This document shows positions 1 to 8,824 of a stretch of 64,000 bases of DNA, piece by piece (position 1 is the first letter of the stretch; the number at the start of each line of letters is the position of its first letter). Below the pieces are notes generated by a model. That model saw only the letters and a program-made list of their open reading frames with translations, ran no database searches and was not told where the DNA came from. Both the position numbers and the translations under genes were made by a program. Origin of the DNA: Pseudomonas lundensis (GTDB taxonomy: Bacteria; Pseudomonadota; Gammaproteobacteria; Pseudomonadales; Pseudomonadaceae); the NCBI RefSeq assembly GCF_002269125.1, contig NZ_NQKI01000021.1, forward strand, positions 21,952 to 85,951. The letters run 5' to 3'.

Positions 1-1
1 G

Positions 2-319
2 TCGGCTGGCGGCCCGATCATGCACCCCAAACTGGATGCCATCGTCATCGTACCCATGTACCCGCACACCCTGAGCAGCCGCCCGATTGTGGTGGACGGC
101 AACAGCGAACTGAAAATCGTCGTGGCCAAGGACATGCAGATCTACCCGCAAGTGTCCTGCGACGGTCAGAACCATTTCACCTGCGCGCCGGGCGATACCA
201 TCACCGTGAGCAAAAAAGCGCAGAAGCTGCGCCTGATTCATCCCTTGGACCACAACTACTATGAAGTGTGTCGAACCAAGCTTGGCTGGGGCAGCCGACT
301 GGGCGGCAGGAGCGACTGA
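2..319 (+). CDS. nadK: NAD kinase, C-terminal part (5' truncated by window edge)
   Basis: The frame is open from base 2 and encodes the last 105 residues of an ATP/polyphosphate NAD kinase, the cytoplasmic enzyme that phosphorylates NAD+ to NADP+. The visible part begins in the conserved SAGGPIMHP segment, continues through [20 protein letters not shown] and ends after a C-terminal beta-rich region ([20 protein letters not shown]), all typical of the family. The N-terminal GGDG motif lies outside the window. The stop codon overlaps the start of the next gene (TGATG), so the two are probably translationally coupled. Identity is well supported by the C-terminal block. Confidence 0.93.
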   Translation, partial: SAGGPIMHPKLDAIVIVPMYPHTLSSRPIVVDGNSELKIVVAKDMQIYPQVSCDGQNHFTCAPGDTITVSKKAQKLRLIHPLDHNYYEVCRTKLGWGSRLGGRSD

Positions 320-1290
320 TGCTCGATCCGGCGCGCAGTTACGATCTGATCGGTGACGTGCATGGCTGTGCTCATACCCTTGAGCATCTGTTGGAGCGTC
401 TGGGCTATCGCAAATTTGCCGGTGTCTGGCGGCATCCGCAACGCATGGCGGTGTTCCTCGGCGACATCATTGACCGTGGCCCGCGCATCCGCGAATCGCT
501 GCACATCGTGTACGACATGGTTCAAGCCGGTCAGGCGCTGTGCCTGATGGGCAACCATGAATTCAACGCGCTGGGCTGGTGCACACCGGCGCCTGCGGGC
601 AGTGGCAAGCAGTTTGTGCGCGAGCACAACCCGCGTCACACCCGACTGATCCACGAAACCCTGGAGCAATTCGCGCAGTACCCCGGCGAGTGGCGCGAGT
701 TTGTGCAGTGGTTTTACGACATGCCACTGTTTGTCGACGCCGGTCGGTTCCGCGTGGTGCATGCCTGCTGGGACGCCGACGTGATTGCGACCCTGCGTGC
801 ACAATTTCCCGATGGCTGCATCGATGAACATTTCCTGCAAGCGGCGGCCGAGCCCGATAGCTTTGCCAGCATGAGCTTTAACCGCCTGTTGCGCGGCACG
901 GACATGCGCCTGCCCGACGGTATGACCTTGACGGGTGGGGATGGCCTGACGCGTTCGTTCTTCCGCACCAAATTCTGGGAAGACGACCCCAAAACCTACG
1001 GCGACATTGTGTTCCAGCCGGACGCCTTGCCGGAGCGGGTGGCCCGCAAGCCGCTATCGCCTTCCGAAAAAAGCGCCTTGCTGCGTTATGGCATTGAAGA
1101 ACCGATGTTGTTCGTCGGTCACTACTGGCGCAGCGGCAAACCCGCGCCGATCCGGCCTAACCTGGCCTGCCTGGATTACAGCGCCGTGCTATACGGCAAG
1201 TTGGTGGCCTACCGCCTGGATCAGGAAAAACACCTCGATCCGCACAAATTTGTATGGGTTGAGGTTGAACGCCCGGAGGCTATTCAATGA
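319..1290 (+). CDS. Calcineurin-like metallophosphoesterase
   Basis: A 323-aa protein of the serine/threonine-phosphatase-like metallophosphoesterase superfamily. The dinuclear metal site is visible: GDVHG at residues 12-16, GDIIDRG at 48-54 and GNHE at 78-81, with a later GHYW near residue 285. The substrate is unknown; relatives include PrpA-type protein phosphatases and Ap4A hydrolases. The chosen ATG overlaps the nadK stop codon. An in-frame ATG at 268 would extend the protein backwards into nadK by 17 residues that do not resemble the family. The end overlaps the rhomboid gene by 4 bp (ATGA), which suggests one operon with nadK. Confidence 0.88.
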   Translation: MLDPARSYDLIGDVHGCAHTLEHLLERLGYRKFAGVWRHPQRMAVFLGDIIDRGPRIRESLHIVYDMVQAGQALCLMGNHEFNALGWCTPAPAGSGKQFVREHNPRHTRLIHETLEQFAQYPGEWREFVQWFYDMPLFVDAGRFRVVHACWDADVIATLRAQFPDGCIDEHFLQAAAEPDSFASMSFNRLLRGTDMRLPDGMTLTGGDGLTRSFFRTKFWEDDPKTYGDIVFQPDALPERVARKPLSPSEKSALLRYGIEEPMLFVGHYWRSGKPAPIRPNLACLDYSAVLYGKLVAYRLDQEKHLDPHKFVWVEVERPEAIQ

Positions 1291-2159
1291 GTGCTGTAGA
1301 GGTTTTACGATTGCCCCTGTCCATTGACCTGAGCGGCTTTGTCAGCCTGCTCAAGCGCATGCAAGTACCGCATCGGGTCAGTGAGGAGGCGGGTGAGCAA
1401 GTGATATGGGCGCCCGAAAGCATCGCTGAGGATGTGCGCAGCCTGTATGCACGTTTTCCTGAGGGTGATCCCGAGGGCCAATTGCCCATCGTTGAGCGCC
1501 CGCCCGCCATGGCGCGTCCGGGCCTTATCCAGCAGTTGCGTGGCAGCCCGGCCACCGCGACCATCCTGTTGCTGTGCGTGATGGTGGCAGTGGTGACGCA
1601 ACTGGGTGAAAACCTGCCGCTCCTCAGCGGTCTGACGTTTCTTGATTTCAGCATCCGGGGCCAATACATCCAGTTCACACCTTTGTCGGATAGCCTGGCG
1701 GCGGGCCAGTGGTGGAGATTGTTCACCCCGATGCTGATCCACTTCGGTTTCCTGCACATTGCCATGAACGGCATGTGGTACTGGGAACTGGGCCGACGCG
1801 TTGAACTGCGTCAGGGCAGCATTAACCTGATCGGGCTGAGCTTGCTGTTCAGCCTGGTGTCCAACTTCGCCCAATATTTGTTTGGCGGCCCAAGCCTGTT
1901 CGGCGGAATGTCCGGCGTCCTGTACGGCTTGTTGGGGCATGTGTGGATTTACCAGCTCATGGCGCCGAACCCGCTGTATCGCCTGCCTCGCGGTGTGCTG
2001 GTGATGATGCTGGTCTGGCTTGCCGTGTGCATGTCCGGCCTGGTATCGCTGATCGGTTTCGGCCAGATCGCCAATGCCGCACACGTCGGCGGGCTGTTGA
2101 TCGGCTGCCTCACCGGCTTGCTCGGCGGGCTGTGGGCGCGCCGCAAGCAGGCTAAATGA
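1287..2159 (+). CDS. Rhomboid family intramembrane serine protease
   Basis: A 290-aa polytopic membrane protease of the GlpG/rhomboid family, which cleaves transmembrane segments of other proteins inside the inner membrane. About 90 soluble N-terminal residues are followed by six hydrophobic segments. The catalytic serine is in GGMSG (Ser209) and its histidine partner in NAAHVGG (His266). The HIAMN motif (His157, Asn161) supplies the oxyanion-hole residues. The catalytic dyad is intact, so it should be active. It overlaps the upstream phosphoesterase by 4 bp. The natural substrate cannot be inferred from context. Confidence 0.92.
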   Translation: MSAVEVLRLPLSIDLSGFVSLLKRMQVPHRVSEEAGEQVIWAPESIAEDVRSLYARFPEGDPEGQLPIVERPPAMARPGLIQQLRGSPATATILLLCVMVAVVTQLGENLPLLSGLTFLDFSIRGQYIQFTPLSDSLAAGQWWRLFTPMLIHFGFLHIAMNGMWYWELGRRVELRQGSINLIGLSLLFSLVSNFAQYLFGGPSLFGGMSGVLYGLLGHVWIYQLMAPNPLYRLPRGVLVMMLVWLAVCMSGLVSLIGFGQIANAAHVGGLLIGCLTGLLGGLWARRKQAK

Positions 2160-2234
2160 AACACCTGTGGTCGCGGCCTCGCGCTGGCAGTGGCCACAAA
2201 CACCTCATCTGATTTTCACGAGTGGAAAAGAACC

Positions 2235-2495
2235 ATGTCCTCTTTCAACGAAATGATCCAAAACATCACCCCCGAGATCTATCAGAGCCTGAAACTGGCC
2301 GTGGAAATCGGCAAATGGGCAGACGGCAACAAACTGACTGCCGAACAGCGAGAGTTGTCGTTGCAGGCCATGATCGCCTGGGAAGTGCAAAACCTGCCCG
2401 AAGAAGAACGTACCGGTTACATGGGCCCGCAAGAGTGCAGCTCCAAATCCATTTCGGTGCCTAACATCCTGTTCAAATCGGATGCTATCCATTGA
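2235..2495 (+). CDS. DUF1315 family protein (YeaC-like)
   Basis: An 86-aa soluble protein matching the YeaC/DUF1315 family of gamma-proteobacteria (MSSFNEMIQNITPEIYQSL at the start; many acidic residues; GYMG before the end). Its function is not established. The start at 2235 follows a purine-rich GTGGAAAAG; upstream in-frame ATG 2190 would add 15 unrelated residues. Its stop overlaps the TTG start of the DUF2797 gene (TTGA), indicating coupling. Confidence 0.8.
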   Translation: MSSFNEMIQNITPEIYQSLKLAVEIGKWADGNKLTAEQRELSLQAMIAWEVQNLPEEERTGYMGPQECSSKSISVPNILFKSDAIH

Positions 2496-3322
2496 TTGAG
2501 ATTGGTCGCGGTGCAATCAGTAAGATGTCGGCCAGCCTTGAGGCGCCGACCGTTCAATACGCATTTCGTTTGGGTGATACCGAGGTGCCGGTCAATCCGT
2601 TGATCGGCAGCAAGTTGCGCCTGGAGTTTCTGGGCACTATCAACTGCACCCACTGCGGGCGCACTACCAAGAAAAGCTTCAGCCAGGGGTATTGCTACCC
2701 GTGCATGACCAAACTGGCGCAGTGCGACGTGTGCATCATGAGCCCGGAGCGTTGCCACTATGACGCGGGCACCTGCCGTGATCCTTCGTGGGGCGAACAG
2801 TTTTGCATGACCGATCACGTGGTGTATCTGGCCAACTCGTCCGGGGTCAAGGTCGGCATCACCCGCGCCACGCAGTTGCCCACCCGCTGGCTCGATCAGG
2901 GCGCCAGTCAGGCCTTGCCGATTGTACGGGTCGCTACGCGTCAGCAATCGGGGTTTGTCGAAGACCTGTTCCGCTCCCAAGTAGCCGACCGGACTAACTG
3001 GCGTGCACTGCTCAAGGGCGATGCGGCCCCGGTGGACCTGGTTGCAGTGCGAGCGCAACTGTTTGAGAGCTGCGCCCAGGGCCTGCAACAACTGCAGGAG
3101 CGTTTTGGTCTGCAAGCGGTCCAACCCTTGCATAGCGTCGAGCCTGTCGAGATTCGTTACCCGGTGGAGCAGTACCCGAGCAAGATCGTCAGTTTCAATC
3201 TGGACAAAGACCCGATCGCCGAAGGCACGCTGATGGGGATCAAGGGTCAATACCTGATCTTCGACACCGGCGTTATCAACATTCGCAAATACACGGCTTA
3301 CCAGCTCGCCGTGCATCAGTAA
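2492..3322 (+). CDS. DUF2797 zinc-ribbon protein
   Basis: A 276-aa protein of the DUF2797 family, conserved in pseudomonads. It is cysteine-rich near the N-terminus (Cys52/55, 68/71, 78/81, 88, 95), consistent with zinc binding. A following segment (VVYLANSSGVKVGITR, then RWLDQGA) resembles the GIY-YIG-type fold layout, but catalytic activity is not shown. The start is a TTG that overlaps the previous stop. The alternative ATG at 2525 would drop the IGRGAISKM segment, which I remember as conserved in homologues, so TTG is preferred. Function unknown. Confidence 0.78.
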   Translation: MIEIGRGAISKMSASLEAPTVQYAFRLGDTEVPVNPLIGSKLRLEFLGTINCTHCGRTTKKSFSQGYCYPCMTKLAQCDVCIMSPERCHYDAGTCRDPSWGEQFCMTDHVVYLANSSGVKVGITRATQLPTRWLDQGASQALPIVRVATRQQSGFVEDLFRSQVADRTNWRALLKGDAAPVDLVAVRAQLFESCAQGLQQLQERFGLQAVQPLHSVEPVEIRYPVEQYPSKIVSFNLDKDPIAEGTLMGIKGQYLIFDTGVINIRKYTAYQLAVHQ

Positions 3323-3334
3323 AAGGACTCCAGC

Positions 3335-5992
3335 ATGCACACCGAACAACCGAAAATGATCTACCTCAAGGACTATCAGGCGCCCGAGTATCTGATCGAC
3401 GAAACGCACCTGACCTTTGAATTGTTCGAGGACCACTCGTTGGTTCATGCGCAGCTGAGGATGCGCCGCAACCCGGACCGTGGCGCTGGCCTGCCACCCC
3501 TGGTGCTCGATGGGCAGCAGTTGGAGCTGCTGTCGATCACACTCGATGACGTGGAACTCAGCGCAGAGGATTATCAGCTCACCGATAGCCAGTTGACCCT
3601 GCACCCGCAGCGCGAGCAGTTTGTACTGGACACCAGTGTCAAGATCCACCCTGAGACCAATACCGCATTGGAAGGCCTGTATAAGTCCGGCAGCATGTTT
3701 TGCACCCAGTGCGAGGCTGAAGGCTTCCGCAAAATCACCTATTACCTTGACCGCCCGGATGTGATGAGTGTCTTCACCACCACGGTGATCGCAGATCAGC
3801 ACAAGTACCCGGTTCTGCTCTCCAACGGCAACCCGGAGGGCAGCGGCCCCGATGGCGACGCTCGGCACTGGGCCACGTGGCATGACCCGTTCAAAAAGCC
3901 AGCCTACCTGTTTGCCCTGGTGGCCGGTGATCTGTGGTGTGTCGAAGACACCTTCACCACCCAGAGCAACCGCAACGTAGCACTGCGTATTTATGTCGAG
4001 CCGGAAAACATCGACAAATGCCAGCACGCGATGAACAGCCTGAAAAAATCCATGCGCTGGGACGAAGAAACCTACGGCCGCGAATACGATCTGGACATCT
4101 TCATGATCGTGGCCGTCAATGACTTCAACATGGGCGCCATGGAAAACAAGGGCCTTAACATTTTCAACTCAAGCGCGGTGCTGGCCCGTGCCGAAACCGC
4201 CACCGACGCTGCGCACCAGCGGGTCGAAGCGATTGTGGCCCACGAATACTTCCACAACTGGTCGGGTAACCGTGTGACCTGCCGCGACTGGTTCCAGTTG
4301 TCGCTCAAGGAAGGTTTCACCGTGTTCCGCGACGCAGGCTTCTCGGCGGACATGAACTCGGCCACGGTTAAACGCATTCAGGACGTGGCGTACCTGCGTA
4401 CCCACCAGTTTGCAGAAGACGCAGGCCCCATGGCCCATGCCGTGCGTCCTGACAGCTTTATCGAAATTTCCAACTTCTACACCCTGACCGTGTATGAAAA
4501 AGGATCAGAAGTAGTCGGCATGCTTCACACCTTGCTGGGGGCTGACGGTTTTCGCAAAGGCAGTGACCTGTATTTCGAGCGTCACGACGGCCAGGCCGTG
4601 ACCTGCGACGACTTTATCAAAGCCATGGAAGACGCCAATGGCGTGGACCTGACCCAGTTCAAACGCTGGTACAGCCAGGCCGGTACGCCGCGTCTGAATG
4701 TCAGTGAACACTACGATGCCGCTCACCAGACCTACAGCCTGACCTTCGCCCAAAGCTGCCCGGCCACCCCCGGTCAGACTGAAAAACTGCCTTTTGTGAT
4801 TCCGGTGGCGCTGGGGCTGCTAAACGCTCAGGGCGAGGAACTCCCGTTGCAATTGCAGGGCGAATCCTCGGCGGTGGCGACCCATCGCGTGGTGTCGGTG
4901 ACCGAAGCCCAACAGACGTTCACCTTCACCGGCATCACCCGGCAGCCGCTGCCGTCCTTGCTGCGCGGCTTCTCGGCGCCGGTCAAATTGCACTTCCCGT
5001 ACAGCCGTGACCAACTGATGTTCCTGATGCAACACGACACCGACGGTTTCAACCGTTGGGAAGCCGGCCAGCAGTTGGCGGTGCAGGTGTTGCAAGACTT
5101 GATTGGCCAGTATCAGCGCGGTGAAGCACTGGTCATGGACCCGCGACTGGTCGAGGCCTTGCGCAGCGTGTTGGTCAATGGGCAACTGGATCAGGCGATG
5201 GTGGCTGAGATGCTGTCCTTGCCGGGCGAGGCGTACCTGGCCGAAATCAGCGAGATCGCTGATGTCGACGCCATTCACGCCGCCCGCGAGTTTGCCCGCC
5301 AGCACCTGGCCGAAAGCCTCCATGACGCCCTGTGGGCGCGTTATCAGGCCAACCGTGAGGTGTCCAAAGCCACGCCGTACGTCGCGCAAGCCGAACACTT
5401 TGCCCGCCGCGCACTGCAAAACATTGCCCTGTCGTACCTGATGCTCAGCGGCAAGCCTGAAGTGCTGGCGGCGGCTCTGGAACAGTTCGAACACAGCGAC
5501 AACATGACGGAACGCCTCACGGCGCTGGCGGTGTTGGTCAACTCGCCGTTCGAGGACGAGAAGGCCAAGGCCCTGGCCAGCTTCGCCGAGCACTTCAAGG
5601 ACAATCCGCTGGTCATGGATCAATGGTTCAGCGTGCAGGCCGGCAGCACCTTGCCCGGCGGCTTGCAGCGCGTGCAGGCATTGATGCAGCACCCGGCGTT
5701 CAACCTCAAGAACCCGAACAAAGTGCGAGCGTTAATCGGGGCTTTTGCGGGGCAGAACCTGATCAACTTCCATGCTCAGGACGGTTCCGGCTATCGCTTC
5801 TTGGCGGATCTGGTGATCCAGCTCAATGCCTTCAACCCGCAGATCGCCTCGCGGCAGTTGGCGCCACTGACCCGCTGGCGCAAATACGACAGTGCACGTC
5901 AGGCCCTGATGAAGGCCGAACTGGAGCGCATCCGCAACGCGGGTGATTTGTCCAGTGACGTGTTTGAGGTGGTGAGTAAAAGTCTGGCGTAA
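3335..5992 (+). CDS. pepN: Aminopeptidase N (M1 family)
   Basis: An 885-aa cytoplasmic zinc aminopeptidase of the M1 family, the main broad-specificity aminopeptidase of gamma-proteobacteria. The exopeptidase motif GAMEN is at residues 267-271. The zinc motif HEYFH gives His303, Glu304 and His307, with the third ligand Glu326 in LKEGF. The length matches E. coli PepN (870 aa). The C-terminal half is the expected alpha-solenoid. The start ATG follows AAAGGACTC at a good distance. It ends the rightward housekeeping block and converges on the FadR-type regulator. Confidence 0.96.
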   Translation: MHTEQPKMIYLKDYQAPEYLIDETHLTFELFEDHSLVHAQLRMRRNPDRGAGLPPLVLDGQQLELLSITLDDVELSAEDYQLTDSQLTLHPQREQFVLDTSVKIHPETNTALEGLYKSGSMFCTQCEAEGFRKITYYLDRPDVMSVFTTTVIADQHKYPVLLSNGNPEGSGPDGDARHWATWHDPFKKPAYLFALVAGDLWCVEDTFTTQSNRNVALRIYVEPENIDKCQHAMNSLKKSMRWDEETYGREYDLDIFMIVAVNDFNMGAMENKGLNIFNSSAVLARAETATDAAHQRVEAIVAHEYFHNWSGNRVTCRDWFQLSLKEGFTVFRDAGFSADMNSATVKRIQDVAYLRTHQFAEDAGPMAHAVRPDSFIEISNFYTLTVYEKGSEVVGMLHTLLGADGFRKGSDLYFERHDGQAVTCDDFIKAMEDANGVDLTQFKRWYSQAGTPRLNVSEHYDAAHQTYSLTFAQSCPATPGQTEKLPFVIPVALGLLNAQGEELPLQLQGESSAVATHRVVSVTEAQQTFTFTGITRQPLPSLLRGFSAPVKLHFPYSRDQLMFLMQHDTDGFNRWEAGQQLAVQVLQDLIGQYQRGEALVMDPRLVEALRSVLVNGQLDQAMVAEMLSLPGEAYLAEISEIADVDAIHAAREFARQHLAESLHDALWARYQANREVSKATPYVAQAEHFARRALQNIALSYLMLSGKPEVLAAALEQFEHSDNMTERLTALAVLVNSPFEDEKAKALASFAEHFKDNPLVMDQWFSVQAGSTLPGGLQRVQALMQHPAFNLKNPNKVRALIGAFAGQNLINFHAQDGSGYRFLADLVIQLNAFNPQIASRQLAPLTRWRKYDSARQALMKAELERIRNAGDLSSDVFEVVSKSLA

Positions 5993-6006
5993 CGGCGCCG
6001 GGTGAC

Positions 6007-6042
6007 GCTTCGCTCCGGTGGGTTGACTGACCGGGGCGAAGC
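6007..6042. terminator. 13-bp hairpin between convergent genes
   Basis: Arms GCTTCGCTCCGGT and ACCGGGGCGAAGC pair over 13 bp with one G-U wobble and a 10-nt loop, in the 66-bp gap between the convergent pepN and regulator genes. There is no T-run on either side, so it may be a Rho-assisted or attenuating structure or a REP-like element rather than a classical terminator. Confidence 0.45.
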
Positions 6043-6058
6043 TGGCGTGATCGGCCGG

Positions 6059-6775
6059 CTAGTGGTTCTGCCCCAGGACGGTATCCAGTGCAGTGCGCGC
6101 ATCATCGAGCTGCACCAGGGTGGCATGGCGTGCGCCGAGCGCGTCGTGGTTTTCGATGGCGGTCAAAATCGCCTTGTGCCGGGGCAGCGCCAACTCATGC
6201 AGGTTGGGTCGGCGGTTCGAATGCTTCAGTGCCTCGCGCAATGCCAATGACAGCATGTTGCACAAATTGGCCAACAGGTCGTTGTGGGTGGCATCGGCGA
6301 TGCGGCTGTGAAAGTCCAGGTCGGGTTGCAGCAGGGCTTCAGGGGTGGGGGCCTTTTCCATGCGTTCATAGGCTTCGCGGATCGACGCCACGTCCTCTGC
6401 AGTCGCGTGCTGGGCGGCGAGGGCGGCGACGGCGGGTTCTATGATGCTGCGCACGCTGGTCAGCAAGGCAAAGAATTCGTTTTGCGGCGAGCACTGCATC
6501 AGCCAGTGCAGCACGTCCGGGTCGAGCATGTGCCATTCGCGGCGCGGCTTGACCACGGTGCCGACCCGAGGCTTGGAATACACCAGGCCCTTGGCCAGCA
6601 ACACCCGGGTTGCTTCGCGCAACACCGGGCGGCTGACGGCGTATTCCTCGCACAGCAAGGCTTCGGCCGGCAATTTCTCATCCGGTTTAAAACGCCCGGA
6701 AACAATCTGCATGCCGAGTTCTTGAACGATGCGCGCGTGCATGCTTTTGCGCTCGGAAGGCTGACGGTAATCCAT
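6059..6775 (-). CDS. FadR-subfamily GntR transcriptional regulator (FCD domain)
   Basis: A 238-aa repressor-type regulator. A winged helix-turn-helix occupies roughly residues 10-75 (KLPAEALLCEEYAVSRPVLREATRVL, GLVYSKPRVGTVV). An all-helical FCD ligand-binding domain follows, with the usual metal/ligand region (DLDFHSRIADATHN). It lies just downstream of and parallel to the pentonate dehydratase gene, separated by 124 bp that contain two inverted repeats. By context it should sense a sugar acid or its 2-keto-3-deoxy derivative and control the cluster at 6900-12755. Two FadR-type operator matches lie between the divergent structural genes. Confidence 0.88.
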   Translation of the reverse strand: MDYRQPSERKSMHARIVQELGMQIVSGRFKPDEKLPAEALLCEEYAVSRPVLREATRVLLAKGLVYSKPRVGTVVKPRREWHMLDPDVLHWLMQCSPQNEFFALLTSVRSIIEPAVAALAAQHATAEDVASIREAYERMEKAPTPEALLQPDLDFHSRIADATHNDLLANLCNMLSLALREALKHSNRRPNLHELALPRHKAILTAIENHDALGARHATLVQLDDARTALDTVLGQNH

Positions 6776-6825
6776 TGGGGGCGAGTCGATCCTGTGGGTG
6801 GAAGGCGCCGATCATAGCAGGCGAG

Positions 6826-6851
6826 GGCTCAAGGCTTATATACCTTGAGCC
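6826..6851. promoter_or_regulatory. Perfect 9-bp inverted repeat upstream of the FadR-type gene
   Basis: GGCTCAAGG and CCTTGAGCC are separated by 8 bp. Read on the minus strand, the centre contains TATATAAG, which could be a -10 element about 50 bp before the regulator start. It could be an autoregulatory operator or a transcript hairpin between the dehydratase and regulator genes. Confidence 0.4.
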
Positions 6852-6857
6852 GACGCT

Positions 6858-6884
6858 CATGGCGCAACGCAGCGCTGCGCCATG
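6858..6884. terminator. 9-bp hairpin after the pentonate dehydratase gene
   Basis: CATGGCGCA pairs with TGCGCCATG, and the interior CGCAGCGCTGCG is itself a palindrome. It begins 16 bp past the dehydratase stop codon. No T-run follows on the minus strand, so termination is only a possibility; mRNA 3'-end protection is another. Confidence 0.35.
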
Positions 6885-6899
6885 ACCGGTGACTGTCGG

Positions 6900-8636
6900 T
6901 CAATGGGAATGACGCGGCACTTCAGAACCGCGGCACCCCACCAGGAAGTCAAAGTCGCAGCCCTGATCGGCCTGCATCACGTGATCGATGTACAACTGAC
7001 GATAGCCACCAATCAGCAGGTTTTTCGGGGGTTCAATATCCGCCAATCGACCCGCCAGCTCGGCGTCGCTGATGTCCAGATGCAACCGCCCGCTGGCGCA
7101 GTCCAGTTCAATCCAGTCACCTTCCTGTACGGCGGCCAAGGGCCCGCCCGCTGCGGCTTCCGGCGCCACATGCAGCACCACGGTGCCATACGCCGTGCCG
7201 CTCATGCGTGCATCGGAGATGCGTACCATGTCTGTCACACCCTGAGCCAGCAACTTGGCGGGCAATCCCATATTGCCGACCTCCGCCATGCCCGGGTAAC
7301 CCTTGGGGCCACAGTTCTTCATGACCAGAATCGAATCGGCAGTGACGTTCAGGTCGGGATCATTGATGCGTGCTTTGTACATGTCGAAGTTTTCAAACAC
7401 GACCGCCTGACCGCGATGCTTCATCAGCGCGGGGGTGGCGGCCGAAGGTTTGAGCACAGCGCCCAGAGGGGCTAGATTGCCGCGCAGTACACAAATGCCG
7501 CCATCGGCCACCAGCGGGTTTTCGATGGCGCGGATGACTTCGTCGTCGCCATAAATCGGTGAGTTTTTAACGTTGTCCCACACGCTCTGGCCGTTGACGG
7601 TCAGGGCGTTAGGGTGCGGGATCAGGTTGTGTTCACCCAGGCGCCGCAGAACCGCAGGCAGCCCCCCCGCGTAGTAAAACTCTTCCATCAAAAAACGCCC
7701 GGACGGTTGCAGATCCACCAGCGTCGGCGTACCGCGTCCGATGCGGGTCCAGTCGTCCAGCTCCAGATCGACACCGATGCGCCCGGCAATGGCTTTAAGG
7801 TGGATCACAGCATTGGTCGAGCCGCCAATCGCAGCATTGACGCGGATCGCATTTTCGAACGCTTCTTTGGTCAGCACCTTGGACAGGCGCAGGTCCTCAC
7901 GCACCATCTGCACCGCGCGCATGCCTGACATGTGGGCCAGTACATAACGGCGCGAATCCACCGCCGGGATCGCTGCGTTGTGCGGCAGTGAGGTACCCAG
8001 CGCTTCAGCCATACAGGCCATGGTCGAAGCCGTGCCCATGGTGTTGCATGTACCGGCCGAGCGCGACATGCCGGCCTCTGCCGAAAGAAATTCGTCGAGG
8101 CTGATGTTGCCGGCTTTATAGGACTCGTGCATTTGCCAAACGATGGTGCCTGCGCCGATGTCCTTGCCTTTATGTTTGCCGTTGAGCATCGGACCGCCCG
8201 TGACCACGATGGCCGGCACGTCGCAGCTGGCGGCGCCCATCAGCAGGGCGGGGGTGGTTTTGTCGCAGCCTGTGAGCAACACCACGCCATCAATCGGGTT
8301 GCCGCGAATGGCTTCTTCGACGTCCATGCTCGCCAGGTTACGGGTCAGCATGGCCGTTGGGCGCAAGTTGGATTCGCCGTTGGAGAACACCGGAAACTCG
8401 ACCGGGAATCCGCCGGCTTCGATAACGCCGCGTTTTACGTGTTCGGCAATCGTGCGGAAGTGAGCGTTGCAGGGGGTCAATTCCGACCAGGTGTTGCAAA
8501 TGCCGATGATCGGCTTGCCTTGAAACTGATGATCGGCAATGCCCTGATTTTTCATCCAGCTGCGGTACATGAAGCCGTTCTTATCGGCGCTGCCAAACCA
8601 TTGGGCGGAACGCAGTGGCGGGGTTTTATCAGACAT
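6900..8636 (-). CDS. Pentonate (L-arabinonate-type) dehydratase, IlvD/Edd family
   Basis: A 578-aa iron-sulfur dehydratase. It matches the sugar-acid branch of the IlvD/Edd family, where L-arabinonate, D-xylonate and related aldonates are converted to 2-keto-3-deoxy acids. The three cluster-ligating cysteines typical of the family are visible: Cys47 (GICNTW), Cys124 (LTGCDKTTP) and Cys197 (AGTCNTMGTAST). The length fits L-arabinonate dehydratase rather than DHAD (about 615 aa). It diverges from the MFS transporter and sits beside its likely regulator. The neighbours (AraD1, 2-oxoglutarate-semialdehyde dehydrogenase) support a C5 substrate; which pentonate is not determined. Confidence 0.87.
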   Translation of the reverse strand: MSDKTPPLRSAQWFGSADKNGFMYRSWMKNQGIADHQFQGKPIIGICNTWSELTPCNAHFRTIAEHVKRGVIEAGGFPVEFPVFSNGESNLRPTAMLTRNLASMDVEEAIRGNPIDGVVLLTGCDKTTPALLMGAASCDVPAIVVTGGPMLNGKHKGKDIGAGTIVWQMHESYKAGNISLDEFLSAEAGMSRSAGTCNTMGTASTMACMAEALGTSLPHNAAIPAVDSRRYVLAHMSGMRAVQMVREDLRLSKVLTKEAFENAIRVNAAIGGSTNAVIHLKAIAGRIGVDLELDDWTRIGRGTPTLVDLQPSGRFLMEEFYYAGGLPAVLRRLGEHNLIPHPNALTVNGQSVWDNVKNSPIYGDDEVIRAIENPLVADGGICVLRGNLAPLGAVLKPSAATPALMKHRGQAVVFENFDMYKARINDPDLNVTADSILVMKNCGPKGYPGMAEVGNMGLPAKLLAQGVTDMVRISDARMSGTAYGTVVLHVAPEAAAGGPLAAVQEGDWIELDCASGRLHLDISDAELAGRLADIEPPKNLLIGGYRQLYIDHVMQADQGCDFDFLVGCRGSEVPRHSH

Positions 8637-8649
8637 GGCGGCTCTCTTA

Positions 8650-8660
8650 TTGTATGACTA
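8650..8660. promoter_or_regulatory. FadR-type operator match 1
   Basis: TTGTATGACTA fits the FadR-subfamily pattern TnGTnnnACnA exactly. It lies 14-24 bp upstream of the dehydratase start codon, in the divergent gap between the dehydratase and the MFS transporter. Confidence 0.6.
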
Positions 8661-8722
8661 ATTGATTTTTATGGAGCTAAAGTAGCTGCAAAAAAGCCAC
8701 TTTGGAAGAGTTGTTGCGTAAA

Positions 8723-8733
8723 TAGTATTACTA
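8723..8733. promoter_or_regulatory. FadR-type operator match 2
   Basis: TAGTATTACTA fits TnGTnnnACnA exactly and is the core of a 13-bp palindrome (ATAGTA-T-TACTAT, 8722-8734). It lies in the middle of the divergent promoter region, 73 bp from match 1, about seven helical turns. Confidence 0.65.
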
Positions 8734-8824
8734 TATAGTCGATTCGACTGAGAGCTGATCCTGGTGTGTTTTCACCTGAGGCCACTCCAGAGGTGCCATA
8801 ACAAAAACAATGGGAGACCGTCTC

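Noticed and set aside
2417..4027. Long 536-codon leftward frame opposite pepN
   Set aside because: It is the mirror of pepN and DUF2797 in GC-rich DNA; the pepN frame has the catalytic motifs.
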